Shown here one piece after another: positions 1 to 6,137 of a stretch of 13,016 nt of DNA. The translations under genes and the position numbers were made by a program. The notes below the pieces were generated by a model. It was not told the origin of the DNA and ran no database searches. It saw only the letters and a program-made list of their open reading frames with translations. The DNA is from Acidimicrobiaceae bacterium. GTDB lineage: Bacteria > Actinomycetota > Acidimicrobiia > Acidimicrobiales > Ilumatobacteraceae. The stretch is from NCBI GenBank assembly GCA_947458565.1, contig CANGZK010000017.1, positions 1 through 13,016 on the forward strand, given 5' to 3'. Each line of letters begins with the position of its first letter. Positions within the stretch are counted from its first letter, which is position 1.

Positions 1-189
1 CGCTTAGTGGCTGGTGGTCTCAAGCGAGCGGAAGATTTCTCGATGCAGCGTCTCGCAAAAGAGTACGTATTGATCTACGAGAGACTCTTAGCGGCTGAAA
101 AGAATGATGAGATCGTGGTGCAACCCAACAAACTGCTCTCAATGTTTGAGCATCGCGTGCTCCGCCGACCACAAGTTGGCCAAAATTGA
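1..189 (+). CDS. Probable GT4-family glycosyltransferase, C-terminal fragment
   Basis: This reading frame enters from the left edge and ends at TGA 187-189, so only about 62 C-terminal residues are visible. The segment reading KRAEDFSMQRLAKEYVLIYERLL resembles the last helices of GT4 (GT-B fold) glycosyltransferases, where a pattern of the type A..FSW...A....Y..LL follows the nucleotide-sugar binding domain. After it comes a poorly conserved tail of about 30 residues. No catalytic residue lies in the visible part, so donor, acceptor and activity cannot be read from it. It runs in the same direction as lemA, 49 bases downstream. The family call rests on this short pattern only; another helical C-terminus could look similar. 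Confidence 0.5.
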   Translation, partial: RLVAGGLKRAEDFSMQRLAKEYVLIYERLLAAEKNDEIVVQPNKLLSMFEHRVLRRPQVGQN

Positions 190-221
190 CACGAGCATGT
201 CAAGACGCGACATCACGCGAC
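186..221. promoter_or_regulatory. Inverted and direct repeats upstream of lemA
   Basis: A perfect 6-bp inverted repeat, TTGACA-N6-TGTCAA, occupies 186-203 and overlaps the preceding stop codon. It is followed by a direct repeat of ACGCGAC at 205-211 and 215-221, exactly 10 bp apart, about one DNA helical turn. The direct repeats sit where a -35 element would be expected for the lemA -10 at 227-232, and no -35 consensus is present. This arrangement would suit a regulator bound to one DNA face; binding is inferred, not shown. Confidence 0.35.
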
Positions 222-226
222 TGAAC

Positions 227-232
227 TAGACT
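227..232 (+). promoter_or_regulatory. Putative lemA -10 element, leaderless start
   Basis: TAGACT fits the actinobacterial TANNNT -10 pattern and ends 6 nt before the lemA ATG. Transcription would then begin at or beside the start codon. There is no Shine-Dalgarno sequence before this ATG, which fits a leaderless mRNA. No -35 hexamer is seen at 16-18 bp spacing. Confidence 0.45.
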
Positions 233-238
233 GAGCAT

Positions 239-790
239 ATGAACATTCTGATTATCCTTGCCGTTGTAGCAGTTGTGCTGCTTGCGTTGGTATTGCTGTA
301 TAACTCGCTTGTTGGTCGCCGCAATGAGGTTGACAATGCGTGGTCGCAGATTGATGTGCAATTGAAGCGTCGTCTCGATCTCATTCCCAATCTGGTCGAG
401 ACTGTGAAGGGTTACGCAACCCACGAGCGTGCCACGTTGGATGCTGTGATTTCGGCGAGAAACTCTGCAATGAGCGCATCGGCGACACCAAGTGCACAGG
501 CGGCTGTCGACACCGCGATCACGGGGGCATTGCGCCAATTGTTTGCACTTTCAGAGGCGTACCCGGATCTGAAGGCCAATCAAGGGTTTGTCTCGCTACA
601 GGAAGAGCTCTCCAACACCGAAAGCCGCATTGCATATGCGCGGCAGTTTTATGGTGATTCGGTTTTGGCTTACAACACAGCAATACAGAAGTTTCCCGGC
701 GCGCTTGTCGCAAGTGCCTTTAAGTTTGGTCAGCGTGAGTATTTTGAGGCTGAAACTGCTGCGCACACCACACCCGAAATCAAGTTTTAA
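239..790 (+). CDS. lemA: LemA family membrane protein
   Basis: A 183-residue protein of normal LemA length. Residues 3-21 form one hydrophobic N-terminal helix (ILIILAVVAVVLLALVLL), followed by a soluble, all-helical domain. LemA hallmarks are visible: YNSLV..RNEVDNAWSQIDVQL, the RR.DLIPNLVETVKGYA.HE segment near residues 44-64, and near residues 121-146 LQEEL.NTE.RIAYAR..Y...V..YN. The C-terminal F....YFEAE.AA is also typical. The molecular function of LemA proteins is poorly defined; they are single-span envelope proteins often encoded next to an HtpX-like protease, as here (24-base gap to the next gene). The ATG at 239 is chosen because it gives the full membrane helix and lies 6 nt after a -10-like motif. 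Confidence 0.93.
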   Translation: MNILIILAVVAVVLLALVLLYNSLVGRRNEVDNAWSQIDVQLKRRLDLIPNLVETVKGYATHERATLDAVISARNSAMSASATPSAQAAVDTAITGALRQLFALSEAYPDLKANQGFVSLQEELSNTESRIAYARQFYGDSVLAYNTAIQKFPGALVASAFKFGQREYFEAETAAHTTPEIKF

Positions 791-813
791 TTAGATCGGA
801 AGTCAAAAGTTTC

Positions 814-1719
814 ATGAATGACCTCATTGCGTCGAATAAGCGACGCACATTTTTCTTGCTGAGCGGATTCGTTGTGATCACCGTGTTGGTTGGAATGGCT
901 GTTGGTGTACTCATTGGAAACGGTGCCACAGGAACGATCATTGCGTTGGTTTTTTCGGCTGTGTTTGCATTTGGCTCATACTGGAAATCTGATTCTGTAG
1001 CGCTTGCGGTTAGTCGTGCGGTGCCGGCCGACCCTGTCGAGTTTCGTCGTCTACACAACTTGGTTGAAGGATTGTGTATTGCGAGTGGATTGCCAAAACC
1101 GCGTGTGTTTGTTATTCGTGACGACGCACCTAACGCCTTTGCGACTGGACGAAACCCCAAGCATGCAGCAATTGCTGTCACTACTGGTTTGCTCGAAAAG
1201 ATGAACCGTGTTGAGTTGGAAGGCGTTGTCGCTCACGAACTTTCGCATATCAAGAACTACGACATATTGGTGAGCACATTGGCAGTCACGTTGGTAGGCA
1301 CGATTGCTCTCATTACAGACATCACTATTCGAATGATGTGGTGGAACGGTGGGCGAGTGAGCCGCGGCAATGATCGCCGTGACAGTACTAATCCGATTGC
1401 GTTTATCGGCATTGCGTTGCTGATCCTCGCACCTATCCTCGCCAAGATTATGCAAGCTTCTGTCAGTCGAAGGCGCGAAACGTTGGCCGATGTGTCTGCA
1501 TGCAAAATGACGAGATATCCGCCAGGTCTGATCTCTGCGCTCGAAAAACTACAGGCAGACAGCACGGTGACTCATTCGGCCAGCATGGCAACGGCGCATA
1601 TGTGGATTGAGCAGCCGATGTCTGGAGTGAATGATTCGGGCCGATTGGGCATGTGGCATAAACTTTTCAATACGCATCCACCATTAGCCGAGCGAATTGC
1701 GCTGCTCAGAGAGATCTAA
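814..1719 (+). CDS. htpX: HtpX-like M48 membrane zinc metalloprotease
   Basis: A 301-residue integral membrane protease of the M48 family, predicted to cleave misfolded or excess membrane proteins on the cytoplasmic side. Two hydrophobic segments lie near residues 12-36 and 39-55, and two more after the active site at about 153-173 and 194-213. The zinc motif HELSH is at residues 141-145 (His141 and His145 as ligands, Glu142 as catalytic base). The probable third ligand is Glu222 in SRRRETLADVSA. A conserved P.VFVI.DDAPNAFATGR segment (about 97-113) precedes the motif, as in other HtpX proteins. The C-terminal THPPL.ERI.LL is also characteristic. It is probably cotranscribed with lemA upstream and the lipoprotein gene two bases downstream. 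Only a weak GGAAG is seen before the ATG. Confidence 0.93.
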   Translation: MNDLIASNKRRTFFLLSGFVVITVLVGMAVGVLIGNGATGTIIALVFSAVFAFGSYWKSDSVALAVSRAVPADPVEFRRLHNLVEGLCIASGLPKPRVFVIRDDAPNAFATGRNPKHAAIAVTTGLLEKMNRVELEGVVAHELSHIKNYDILVSTLAVTLVGTIALITDITIRMMWWNGGRVSRGNDRRDSTNPIAFIGIALLILAPILAKIMQASVSRRRETLADVSACKMTRYPPGLISALEKLQADSTVTHSASMATAHMWIEQPMSGVNDSGRLGMWHKLFNTHPPLAERIALLREI

Positions 1720-1721
1720 AC

Positions 1722-2768
1722 ATGAAAAATCGCTCACTCGTATTCGGTTCTATCGTTGCAAGTTCATTGTTGGCACTGGCTGCTTGCGGAGGTTCATCCG
1801 GTTCGTCAGATGTGTTGCCAGGTGAAACCACAGTCGTGACTGAAACACCGAATCAGGTTGTGGTCAACCCACTGACTGGTTTGCCAAATACCGATCCGAC
1901 AACATTGAATCGGCCGGCAATGGTTGTGAAGATTGATAACCACCCTTCGGCGCATCCACAGATGGGGATTAATCAGGCCGACATTATTTTTGAAGAGAAC
2001 GTCGAAAAACTGACAAGACTCGCAGCAGTTTTTCAAAGCGAAGGTTCGGATCCCGTCGGCCCAATTCGCAGTGGACGCATTCAGGATATTGATTTGCTCG
2101 GTTCTTTAAACAAACCGCTGTTTGTTTGGAGTGGCGGCAACGCACAGGTAACTGCAGCGATTAAAAAATCGGATCTCTTTGACTTGAGTTACACAGTGGC
2201 AAATAAGAATGGCGGATTTCGTCGTGATAACGATCGCTCTGCACCACATAACTTGGTTGCAGAAACCACAAAGTTGTGGACACTCAGCCCAGCCGACGCG
2301 ACTGCGCCACAAGCACAGTTTTCGTATCGAAGTGAGAGCGATGCTGCTGCTGCAACCGCAAAACCGATTGCTGGCGCCAAAGTGTCGATGGACGGTGTCA
2401 AGGTGCAATGGGATTGGGATGCAACTACGTCCGAGTTTTTGCGAATCCAGAATACAAATCCTGTAGTTGACACCAAAGATGTGCAATTGGCCGTACCCAA
2501 CGTGGTTGTGCTCGAGGTTGAGTACACCAACAGTTACAGCCCGACATCCAAAACTCTTGGCAGCGGAAAAGTGTATGTATTTACTAACGGCACACTGATT
2601 GAGGGCACATGGGAACGAACCGATCGTTTGAAGCCCTTCTTGCTGAAAGATTCGAGTGGGGAAGTGATCAAACTCACTCCCGGCCAGACTTTTGTTGAGG
2701 TTGCGCGAGCCGCCAAAACAGCCGTGGTGCCAGTGGGCACAAACCCAGATGACGTGAAGTTTCTCTAA
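1722..2768 (+). CDS. DUF3048 (YerB-like) lipoprotein
   Basis: A 348-residue predicted lipoprotein. Positively charged residues and a hydrophobic stretch (about 6-20) lead to the lipobox LAAC, with Cys22 as the lipidation site, followed by a Gly/Ser-rich linker. From about residue 48 it matches the DUF3048 family: NPLTGLP, NRPA.VVKIDNHP.AHPQ.G, QADIIFEENVE..TRLAAVFQS and DPVGPIRSGR. The C-terminal half includes GTW.R and L..GQTFVEV blocks typical of the family. These are membrane-anchored outer-surface proteins of unknown biochemical role. The gene starts two bases after the htpX stop, so it is almost certainly in the lemA-htpX transcript, which suggests an envelope quality-control context. 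That functional link is inference. Confidence 0.88.
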   Translation: MKNRSLVFGSIVASSLLALAACGGSSGSSDVLPGETTVVTETPNQVVVNPLTGLPNTDPTTLNRPAMVVKIDNHPSAHPQMGINQADIIFEENVEKLTRLAAVFQSEGSDPVGPIRSGRIQDIDLLGSLNKPLFVWSGGNAQVTAAIKKSDLFDLSYTVANKNGGFRRDNDRSAPHNLVAETTKLWTLSPADATAPQAQFSYRSESDAAAATAKPIAGAKVSMDGVKVQWDWDATTSEFLRIQNTNPVVDTKDVQLAVPNVVVLEVEYTNSYSPTSKTLGSGKVYVFTNGTLIEGTWERTDRLKPFLLKDSSGEVIKLTPGQTFVEVARAAKTAVVPVGTNPDDVKFL

Positions 2769-2785
2769 GAAAATACTCACAAATA

Positions 2786-2804
2786 ACCGACCGTATGTGT
2801 CGGT
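2786..2804. promoter_or_regulatory. Inverted repeat upstream of pdxS
   Basis: ACCGAC-N7-GTCGGT is a perfect 6-bp inverted repeat between the lipoprotein gene and pdxS. No T-run follows, so it is a poor intrinsic terminator. It covers about -43 to -25 relative to the proposed start at 2829, an operator-like position. Confidence 0.35.
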
Positions 2805-2815
2805 AACGCTCTGGG

Positions 2816-2821
2816 TACGAT
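2816..2821 (+). promoter_or_regulatory. Putative pdxS -10 element, leaderless start
   Basis: TACGAT matches TANNNT and ends 7 nt before the ATG at 2829, so a transcript could begin at that ATG. The motif overlaps the other in-frame ATG at 2820, which would then lie outside the mRNA. No -35 consensus or Shine-Dalgarno sequence is visible. Confidence 0.45.
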
Positions 2822-2828
2822 GGAACGC

Positions 2829-3722
2829 ATGACAAAGAATGCTGCACGCACAACTGGATCAATGCAGGTCAAGCGCGGTTTGGCCGAGATGCTCAAGGGT
2901 GGCGTCATTATGGACGTCGTCAACTCTGAACAAGCAAAAATTGCAGAAGATGCGGGTGCTGTAGCGGTGATGGCGCTCGAGCGCGTACCTGCAGATATTC
3001 GTCGTGATGGTGGTGTTGCACGAATGAGCGACCCAGAAATGATTATGGCAATTCAGGCGTGTTGCACTATTCCGGTGATGGCAAAAGCACGCATCGGTCA
3101 CTTTGTAGAGGCCCAGATTTTGCAGTCACTCGGCGTTGACTTCATCGACGAGTCGGAAGTGTTGACACCAGCTGATGAAACGCACCACATCGACAAGATG
3201 GCTTTCGATACTCCCTTTGTTTGTGGAGCAACCAATTTGGGTGAAGCGCTTCGTCGCATCAGCGAAGGTGCTGCACTTATTCGTTCAAAAGGTGAGGCCG
3301 GTACTGGCAACGTTGTTGAGGCAGTTCGCCACTTGCGCAATATCTTTGGCGATATTCGCAGAATTACTCAAGCCGACTCCGCAGAGTTGTTCGACTGGGC
3401 TAAAAAACTTGGTGCCCCTTTGCCACTTGTCCAAGAAATTGCAGAAACTGGTTCACTTCAGGTCCCATTGTTTTGTGCTGGCGGCATCGCCACACCGGCG
3501 GATGCGGCATTGGCAATGCAACTCGGCGCGCAATCGGTGTTTGTAGGCTCGGGCATTTTCAAGAGTGACGATCCCTCGCCGCGTGCAAAAGCAATTGTTG
3601 AAGCAACGACCCATTTTATGGACGCCGATATTTTGGCGAAGGTAAGTCGCAATCTTGGAGCCCCAATGACTGGCATCGGAATGGATCAGATCAACGAGCG
3701 TTACGCCGAGCGCGGTTGGTAA
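2829..3722 (+). CDS. pdxS: Pyridoxal 5'-phosphate synthase, PdxS (synthase) subunit
   Basis: PdxS builds PLP from ribose 5-phosphate, glyceraldehyde 3-phosphate and ammonia supplied by PdxT, in the cytosolic DXP-independent pathway. The (beta/alpha)8 protein is very well conserved, including VKRG.AEMLKGGVIMDVV, GAVAVMALERVPADIR, RIGHFVEAQILQ.LGVD and IRSKGEAGTG. Numbered from the ATG at 2829, the substrate-binding Asp is residue 29 and the two catalytic lysines are 86 (in VMAKARIG) and 154 (in RSKGEAG), a constant offset of 5 from Bacillus PdxS. The phosphate-binding loops F.AGGIATPADAA and GS.FVGSGIF-like segments are present. Start choice: 2829 gives 297 residues with 13 residues before VKRG, as in the mycobacterial protein; 2820 would add three residues but overlaps the proposed -10. 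pdxT follows after 49 bases. Confidence 0.95.
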   Translation: MTKNAARTTGSMQVKRGLAEMLKGGVIMDVVNSEQAKIAEDAGAVAVMALERVPADIRRDGGVARMSDPEMIMAIQACCTIPVMAKARIGHFVEAQILQSLGVDFIDESEVLTPADETHHIDKMAFDTPFVCGATNLGEALRRISEGAALIRSKGEAGTGNVVEAVRHLRNIFGDIRRITQADSAELFDWAKKLGAPLPLVQEIAETGSLQVPLFCAGGIATPADAALAMQLGAQSVFVGSGIFKSDDPSPRAKAIVEATTHFMDADILAKVSRNLGAPMTGIGMDQINERYAERGW

Positions 3723-3747
3723 TCAAACTCAATACCAATGAGTTTGA
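3723..3747. repeat. Perfect 9-bp hairpin between pdxS and pdxT
   Basis: TCAAACTCA-N7-TGAGTTTGA begins at the base after the pdxS stop codon and ends 24 bases before pdxT. The stem is 9 bp without mismatch and the loop 7 nt. No U-run follows. It could be an mRNA 3'-end stabiliser or processing site that sets PdxS:PdxT ratios, or a protein-binding site; the sequence cannot decide. Confidence 0.45.
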
Positions 3748-3771
3748 CGCGTTGACAGTCTGGTCTTAACT

Positions 3772-4338
3772 ATGAAGATTGGCATCTTGGCATTGCAAGG
3801 TGCATTTGCAGTGCATGAAGAAATGTTGCAGGGCCTCGGTGCAGACACCGTGCAAGTGAGAACTCCGCAGGATCTTGGCTTGGTGGACGCACTTGTGATG
3901 CCAGGCGGAGAATCAACAACGATGTCGCACTTGCTCACTACATCTCAATTGTTTGATCCGATTGCAGAACGAATCAACAGTGCAATGCCTGTATTTGGAA
4001 CCTGTGCCGGCATGATCCTGTTGGCAAAGAGCATTGCTAGCGGGAGACCAGATCAGCGTTTTTATGGAGCAATAGATATTGATGTGGAGCGCAACGCCTA
4101 TGGTCGTCAGGTGGAAAGCTTTGAGACTGAACTGAATGTTGAAGGCCTGCAATCACCTTTTCATGCCATGTTTATTCGTGCTCCACAAGTAGTTCGTTTA
4201 GGTGAGGATGTTGAGGTACTTTCAACGCACGAAGACAAAGTGGTGCTGGCACGACAAGGTTCAGTTATGGTGGCGTCGTTTCATCCAGAGTTGACCAGCG
4301 ATAATCGTATTCATTCATTGTTTTTGCAGGAGGTGTAA
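3772..4338 (+). CDS. pdxT: Pyridoxal 5'-phosphate synthase, PdxT glutaminase subunit
   Basis: A 188-residue class I glutamine amidotransferase that hydrolyses glutamine and channels ammonia to PdxS in the 12+12 PLP synthase complex. The N-terminal GILALQGAFAVHEEML matches the family. The glutamine-binding loop PGGEST is at residues 44-49. The catalytic triad is visible: Cys78 in FGTCAGMI, and His171 and Glu173 in SFHPEL. Also present are GR...SFE (about 111-117) and MFIRAP (about 133-138). Length is typical. It follows pdxS in the usual order. There is no good Shine-Dalgarno sequence before ATG 3772. The stop is followed directly by yebC, and the yebC ribosome binding site lies within the end of pdxT. 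Confidence 0.95.
   Translation: MKIGILALQGAFAVHEEMLQGLGADTVQVRTPQDLGLVDALVMPGGESTTMSHLLTTSQLFDPIAERINSAMPVFGTCAGMILLAKSIASGRPDQRFYGAIDIDVERNAYGRQVESFETELNVEGLQSPFHAMFIRAPQVVRLGEDVEVLSTHEDKVVLARQGSVMVASFHPELTSDNRIHSLFLQEV
4328..4335 (+). promoter_or_regulatory. Strong Shine-Dalgarno sequence of yebC
   Basis: AGGAGGTG lies 5 nt before the yebC ATG and inside the last codons of pdxT. It is the best ribosome binding site in the window and contrasts with the SD-less block-initial genes. Confidence 0.8.
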
Positions 4339-4340
4339 AG

Positions 4341-5090
4341 ATGTCAGGCCATTCCAAATGGGCAACGATCAAACACAAAAAGGGCAAAGCCGACAAAGCC
4401 CGAGGCAAGACGTTTGCGAAACTTGCACGGCAACTTGAAGTCAGCACCAGAGAGGGCGGTGGCGACCCCGCATCCAATGCCTCTTTGCGAACAATTGTGC
4501 TCAAAGCAAAAGCTGCGCAGATGACAAATGATGCAATTGATCGCGCGATCAAGCGAGGAATGGGTGAACACACTGGTGCCGCATTTGAGTCAATTACTTA
4601 TGAGGCTTACGCACCGGGCGGCGTTGCGATGTTGATCGACGCGCTCACCGATAATCGCAATCGAACTGCATCAGATGTGCGCCTTGTATTTAGTAAGTCG
4701 GGTGGCGCAATGGCAGAACCCGGTGCCGTGGGTTGGCAGTTTTCGCGTAAGGGTGTTGTGCAGATTGATAAGTCGGTATCTGAAGACGAAGTGATGCTGG
4801 TTTCTCTTGAACATGGAGCAGAAGATGTGGTGGATGACGGCGATACATGGCGCGTGACATGTGAATCGCAAGCCCTATACGAACTCAAAGCATCATTAGA
4901 AACAGCCGGCATGACGGTTGTGTCTGCTGTGTCGCCGATGGTCTCATCTCTGCAAGTTCCAGTTACCGATATTGCCGATGCCAAAGCGATTCTTCGCATC
5001 ATGGACGATCTAGAGGACAACGATGATGTGCAAGATGTGTACGCTAATTTCGATATGAGCGATGCAATTCTCGAGGAGGCTGCGTCATGA
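4341..5090 (+). CDS. yebC: YebC/PmpR family protein (TACO1-like translation factor)
   Basis: A 249-residue cytosolic protein of standard length. The family signature opens the protein: MSGHSKW.TIKHKKGK.DK.RGK.F.KL.R. Further conserved blocks are GGGDP..N..LR..V.KAKA..M.ND.I.RAIK.G.G (about 39-75), YE.YAPGGVA...D.LTDN.NRT.S.VR..F.K.GG (about 88-122) and GSVGW-like AVGWQFSRKGV. Older annotation calls these transcriptional regulators; the mitochondrial relative TACO1 and recent bacterial work point to a role at the ribosome relieving stalls, for example at proline runs. Which applies here cannot be told from sequence. It sits upstream of ruvCAB, a common neighbourhood for yebC, but with a peroxiredoxin gene in between. 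Its stop overlaps the next start (ATGA). Confidence 0.94.
   Translation: MSGHSKWATIKHKKGKADKARGKTFAKLARQLEVSTREGGGDPASNASLRTIVLKAKAAQMTNDAIDRAIKRGMGEHTGAAFESITYEAYAPGGVAMLIDALTDNRNRTASDVRLVFSKSGGAMAEPGAVGWQFSRKGVVQIDKSVSEDEVMLVSLEHGAEDVVDDGDTWRVTCESQALYELKASLETAGMTVVSAVSPMVSSLQVPVTDIADAKAILRIMDDLEDNDDVQDVYANFDMSDAILEEAAS
5073..5079 (+). promoter_or_regulatory. Shine-Dalgarno sequence of the peroxiredoxin gene
   Basis: GAGGAGG lies 7 nt before the ATG at 5087, within the 3' end of yebC. It supports this start and translational coupling through the ATGA overlap. Confidence 0.75.
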
Positions 5091-5539
5091 GCGCTGTAGT
5101 TGGAGAAAAGGCACCTGAGTTCACGTTGCTTGGTAGCGGTGGCAAGTCATACTCATTGTCTGACTATGCAGGAAAGCCTGTTGTTTTGGTTTTTTATCCT
5201 GGCGACAACACGGCAGTGTGCACCAAGCAATTGTGTTCGTACAACAACGAGCTTGCACAATTCAGTGGCATAGGAGCACAGGTGCTCGGAATTTCGGCTC
5301 AAGATGTTGCAAGCCATGATGCGTTTTCGGCTAAACACGGATTTGGTTTCCCGTTGCTGGCCGACACCGAAAAAGAAGTGGCGAAGGCCTACGGAGTTGT
5401 CGGACTTTTGGGCCTGGTAAGGCGCAGTATTTTTGTGTTGGATGCCCAGGGAATGATCCGGTATGTGCATAGATCTGCAGTCGGGCTTACCTTTCGTCCA
5501 GTTGACGAATTGGTATCAGCGTTGCGTTCGGCGGTCTGA
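5087..5539 (+). CDS. bcp: Thioredoxin-dependent peroxiredoxin, BCP/PrxQ type
   Basis: A 150-residue single-domain peroxiredoxin that reduces hydrogen peroxide and organic hydroperoxides, presumably recycled by thioredoxin. The active-site motif P-x3-T-x2-C is at residues 38-45 (PGDNTAVC), making Cys45 the peroxidatic residue. Cys50, five residues later, is in the position of the resolving cysteine of E. coli BCP, so an intramolecular disulfide cycle is likely. The N-terminal VGEKAPEFTL and the later FPLLADTEKEVAKAYGV are typical of the subfamily. No signal peptide is seen, so it is cytosolic. It is translationally coupled to yebC and ends 40 bases before ruvC. Linkage of a peroxidase to DNA repair genes may be incidental. 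Confidence 0.93.
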   Translation: MSAVVGEKAPEFTLLGSGGKSYSLSDYAGKPVVLVFYPGDNTAVCTKQLCSYNNELAQFSGIGAQVLGISAQDVASHDAFSAKHGFGFPLLADTEKEVAKAYGVVGLLGLVRRSIFVLDAQGMIRYVHRSAVGLTFRPVDELVSALRSAV

Positions 5540-5541
5540 AT

Positions 5542-5571
5542 CCTTACCTAGTCGGTGTTTCGGCAGTAAGG
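5542..5571. repeat. Weak inverted repeat in the ruvC promoter region
   Basis: CCTTAC at 5542-5547 and GTAAGG at 5566-5571 are perfect 6-bp inverted copies separated by 18 nt. The right arm overlaps the proposed ruvC -10. The long loop makes an RNA hairpin marginal; a second protein-binding site is possible. Confidence 0.25.
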
Positions 5572-5572
5572 T
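5567..5572 (+). promoter_or_regulatory. Putative ruvC -10 element, leaderless start
   Basis: TAAGGT fits TANNNT and ends 7 nt before the ruvC ATG at 5580, so the transcript could start at the A of ATG. There is no Shine-Dalgarno sequence at usable spacing. The best -35 candidate (TTACCT at 5544-5549, 17-bp spacing) is weak. The adjacent LexA-like palindrome covers the predicted start point. Confidence 0.5.
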
Positions 5573-5586
5573 AGAACATATGTTCG
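5573..5586. promoter_or_regulatory. LexA (SOS) box over the ruvC start codon
   Basis: The 14 bases AGAACATATGTTCG contain the perfect 12-bp palindrome GAACATATGTTC at 5574-5585. They match the Gram-positive SOS box CGAACRNRYGTTYG at every position except the first, and the mycobacterial TCGAAC-N4-GTTCGA at 10 of 12 defined positions. The site covers the ruvC ATG and the transcription start predicted from the -10 at 5567-5572, a good position for repression. SOS control of ruv genes is known in E. coli and in mycobacteria, so LexA regulation of ruvCAB is the natural reading. Confidence 0.7.
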
Positions 5587-6137
5587 CCCAGAAGCCGGCT
5601 CTTGTTGTCCTTGGGATTGACCCAGGTCTTACCCGTTGTGGTTACGCAGTGCTGAGATCTCAGTCGTCCCGCACTGCGGCGAGTGCAGCGAATCCAACCG
5701 TGGTTGCACTTGGTGTGATGACTACTCCAGCAACCGAACTGTTGCAACACAGGTTGTGTGCACTGCAATTGGATATCGAAAAACTCATTGATGAAACTCG
5801 TCCAGATGCAATTGCTGTTGAGCAGGTGTTTTTTCAGAACAATGTGCGAACAGCAATGAGCGTTGGGCAGGTGAGCGGGTTGGTGTTAGCGATGGCAAGT
5901 CGATTAGGAATCGATGTTGTGCAATACACACCAAGCCAAGTGAAGAGTGCGGTTACTGGTTCGGGTACGGCCAACAAGTTGCAGGTACAAAAGATGGTGC
6001 AGCAGCGACTTGGTCTTTCGGCACTGCCAGAGCCTGCTGATGCCGCTGATGCTGCAGCGATTGCACTTTGTCATTTGGCCATCGCTCCATTGCGTAACAG
6101 CATTCAGCGCGCCGAGTCAGTGGTGGGTGCACAATGA
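5580..6137 (+). CDS. ruvC: Holliday junction resolvase RuvC
   Basis: RuvC is the dimeric, Mg-dependent endonuclease that cuts Holliday junctions together with RuvAB. The protein has 185 residues and the four acidic active-site residues are identifiable: Asp14 in LGIDPGLTRCGYAV, Glu81 in IAVEQVFFQNN, and Asp154 and Asp157 in PADAADAAAIALCH. The conserved YTPSQVK..VTG.G.A.K.QV..MV segment is at about 116-140. The frame is open further upstream, to 5463, but that part overlaps the peroxiredoxin gene and has no RuvC similarity; ATG 5580 places the first catalytic Asp a normal distance from the N-terminus. The stop overlaps the ruvA start (ATGA). Probable LexA control is visible at the start codon. 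Confidence 0.95.
   Translation: MFAQKPALVVLGIDPGLTRCGYAVLRSQSSRTAASAANPTVVALGVMTTPATELLQHRLCALQLDIEKLIDETRPDAIAVEQVFFQNNVRTAMSVGQVSGLVLAMASRLGIDVVQYTPSQVKSAVTGSGTANKLQVQKMVQQRLGLSALPEPADAADAAAIALCHLAIAPLRNSIQRAESVVGAQ

Noticed and set aside
186..191. TTGACA as a -35 box for lemA
   Set aside because: The spacing to the TAGACT -10 is 35 bp, far outside 16-18 bp, and no good -10 lies at the correct distance. It is better explained as one arm of the inverted repeat.
1051..1455. Minus-strand open frame opposite htpX
   Set aside because: It overlaps the conserved HELSH-coding region, has no domain pattern and no ribosome binding site.
2106..2780. 224-codon open frame on the minus strand opposite the DUF3048 gene
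   Set aside because: It lies wholly over a well-supported gene, contains no recognisable domain and many scattered Cys, His and Trp residues, and has no start signals. It is a shadow frame.
2820..2831. ATG 2820 as the pdxS start
   Set aside because: It overlaps the proposed -10, and ATG 2829 gives the same N-terminal length before VKRG as mycobacterial PdxS. The alternative is not excluded and would only add three residues.
3752..3757. TTGACA as a -35 box for a pdxT promoter
   Set aside because: A -10 at 17 bp would fall inside the pdxT coding sequence (AAGATT at 3775-3780), after the start codon.
5463..5579. Upstream extension of the ruvC frame
   Set aside because: The open frame overlaps the end of the peroxiredoxin gene and its translation does not resemble RuvC; ATG 5580 fits the family and the promoter layout.
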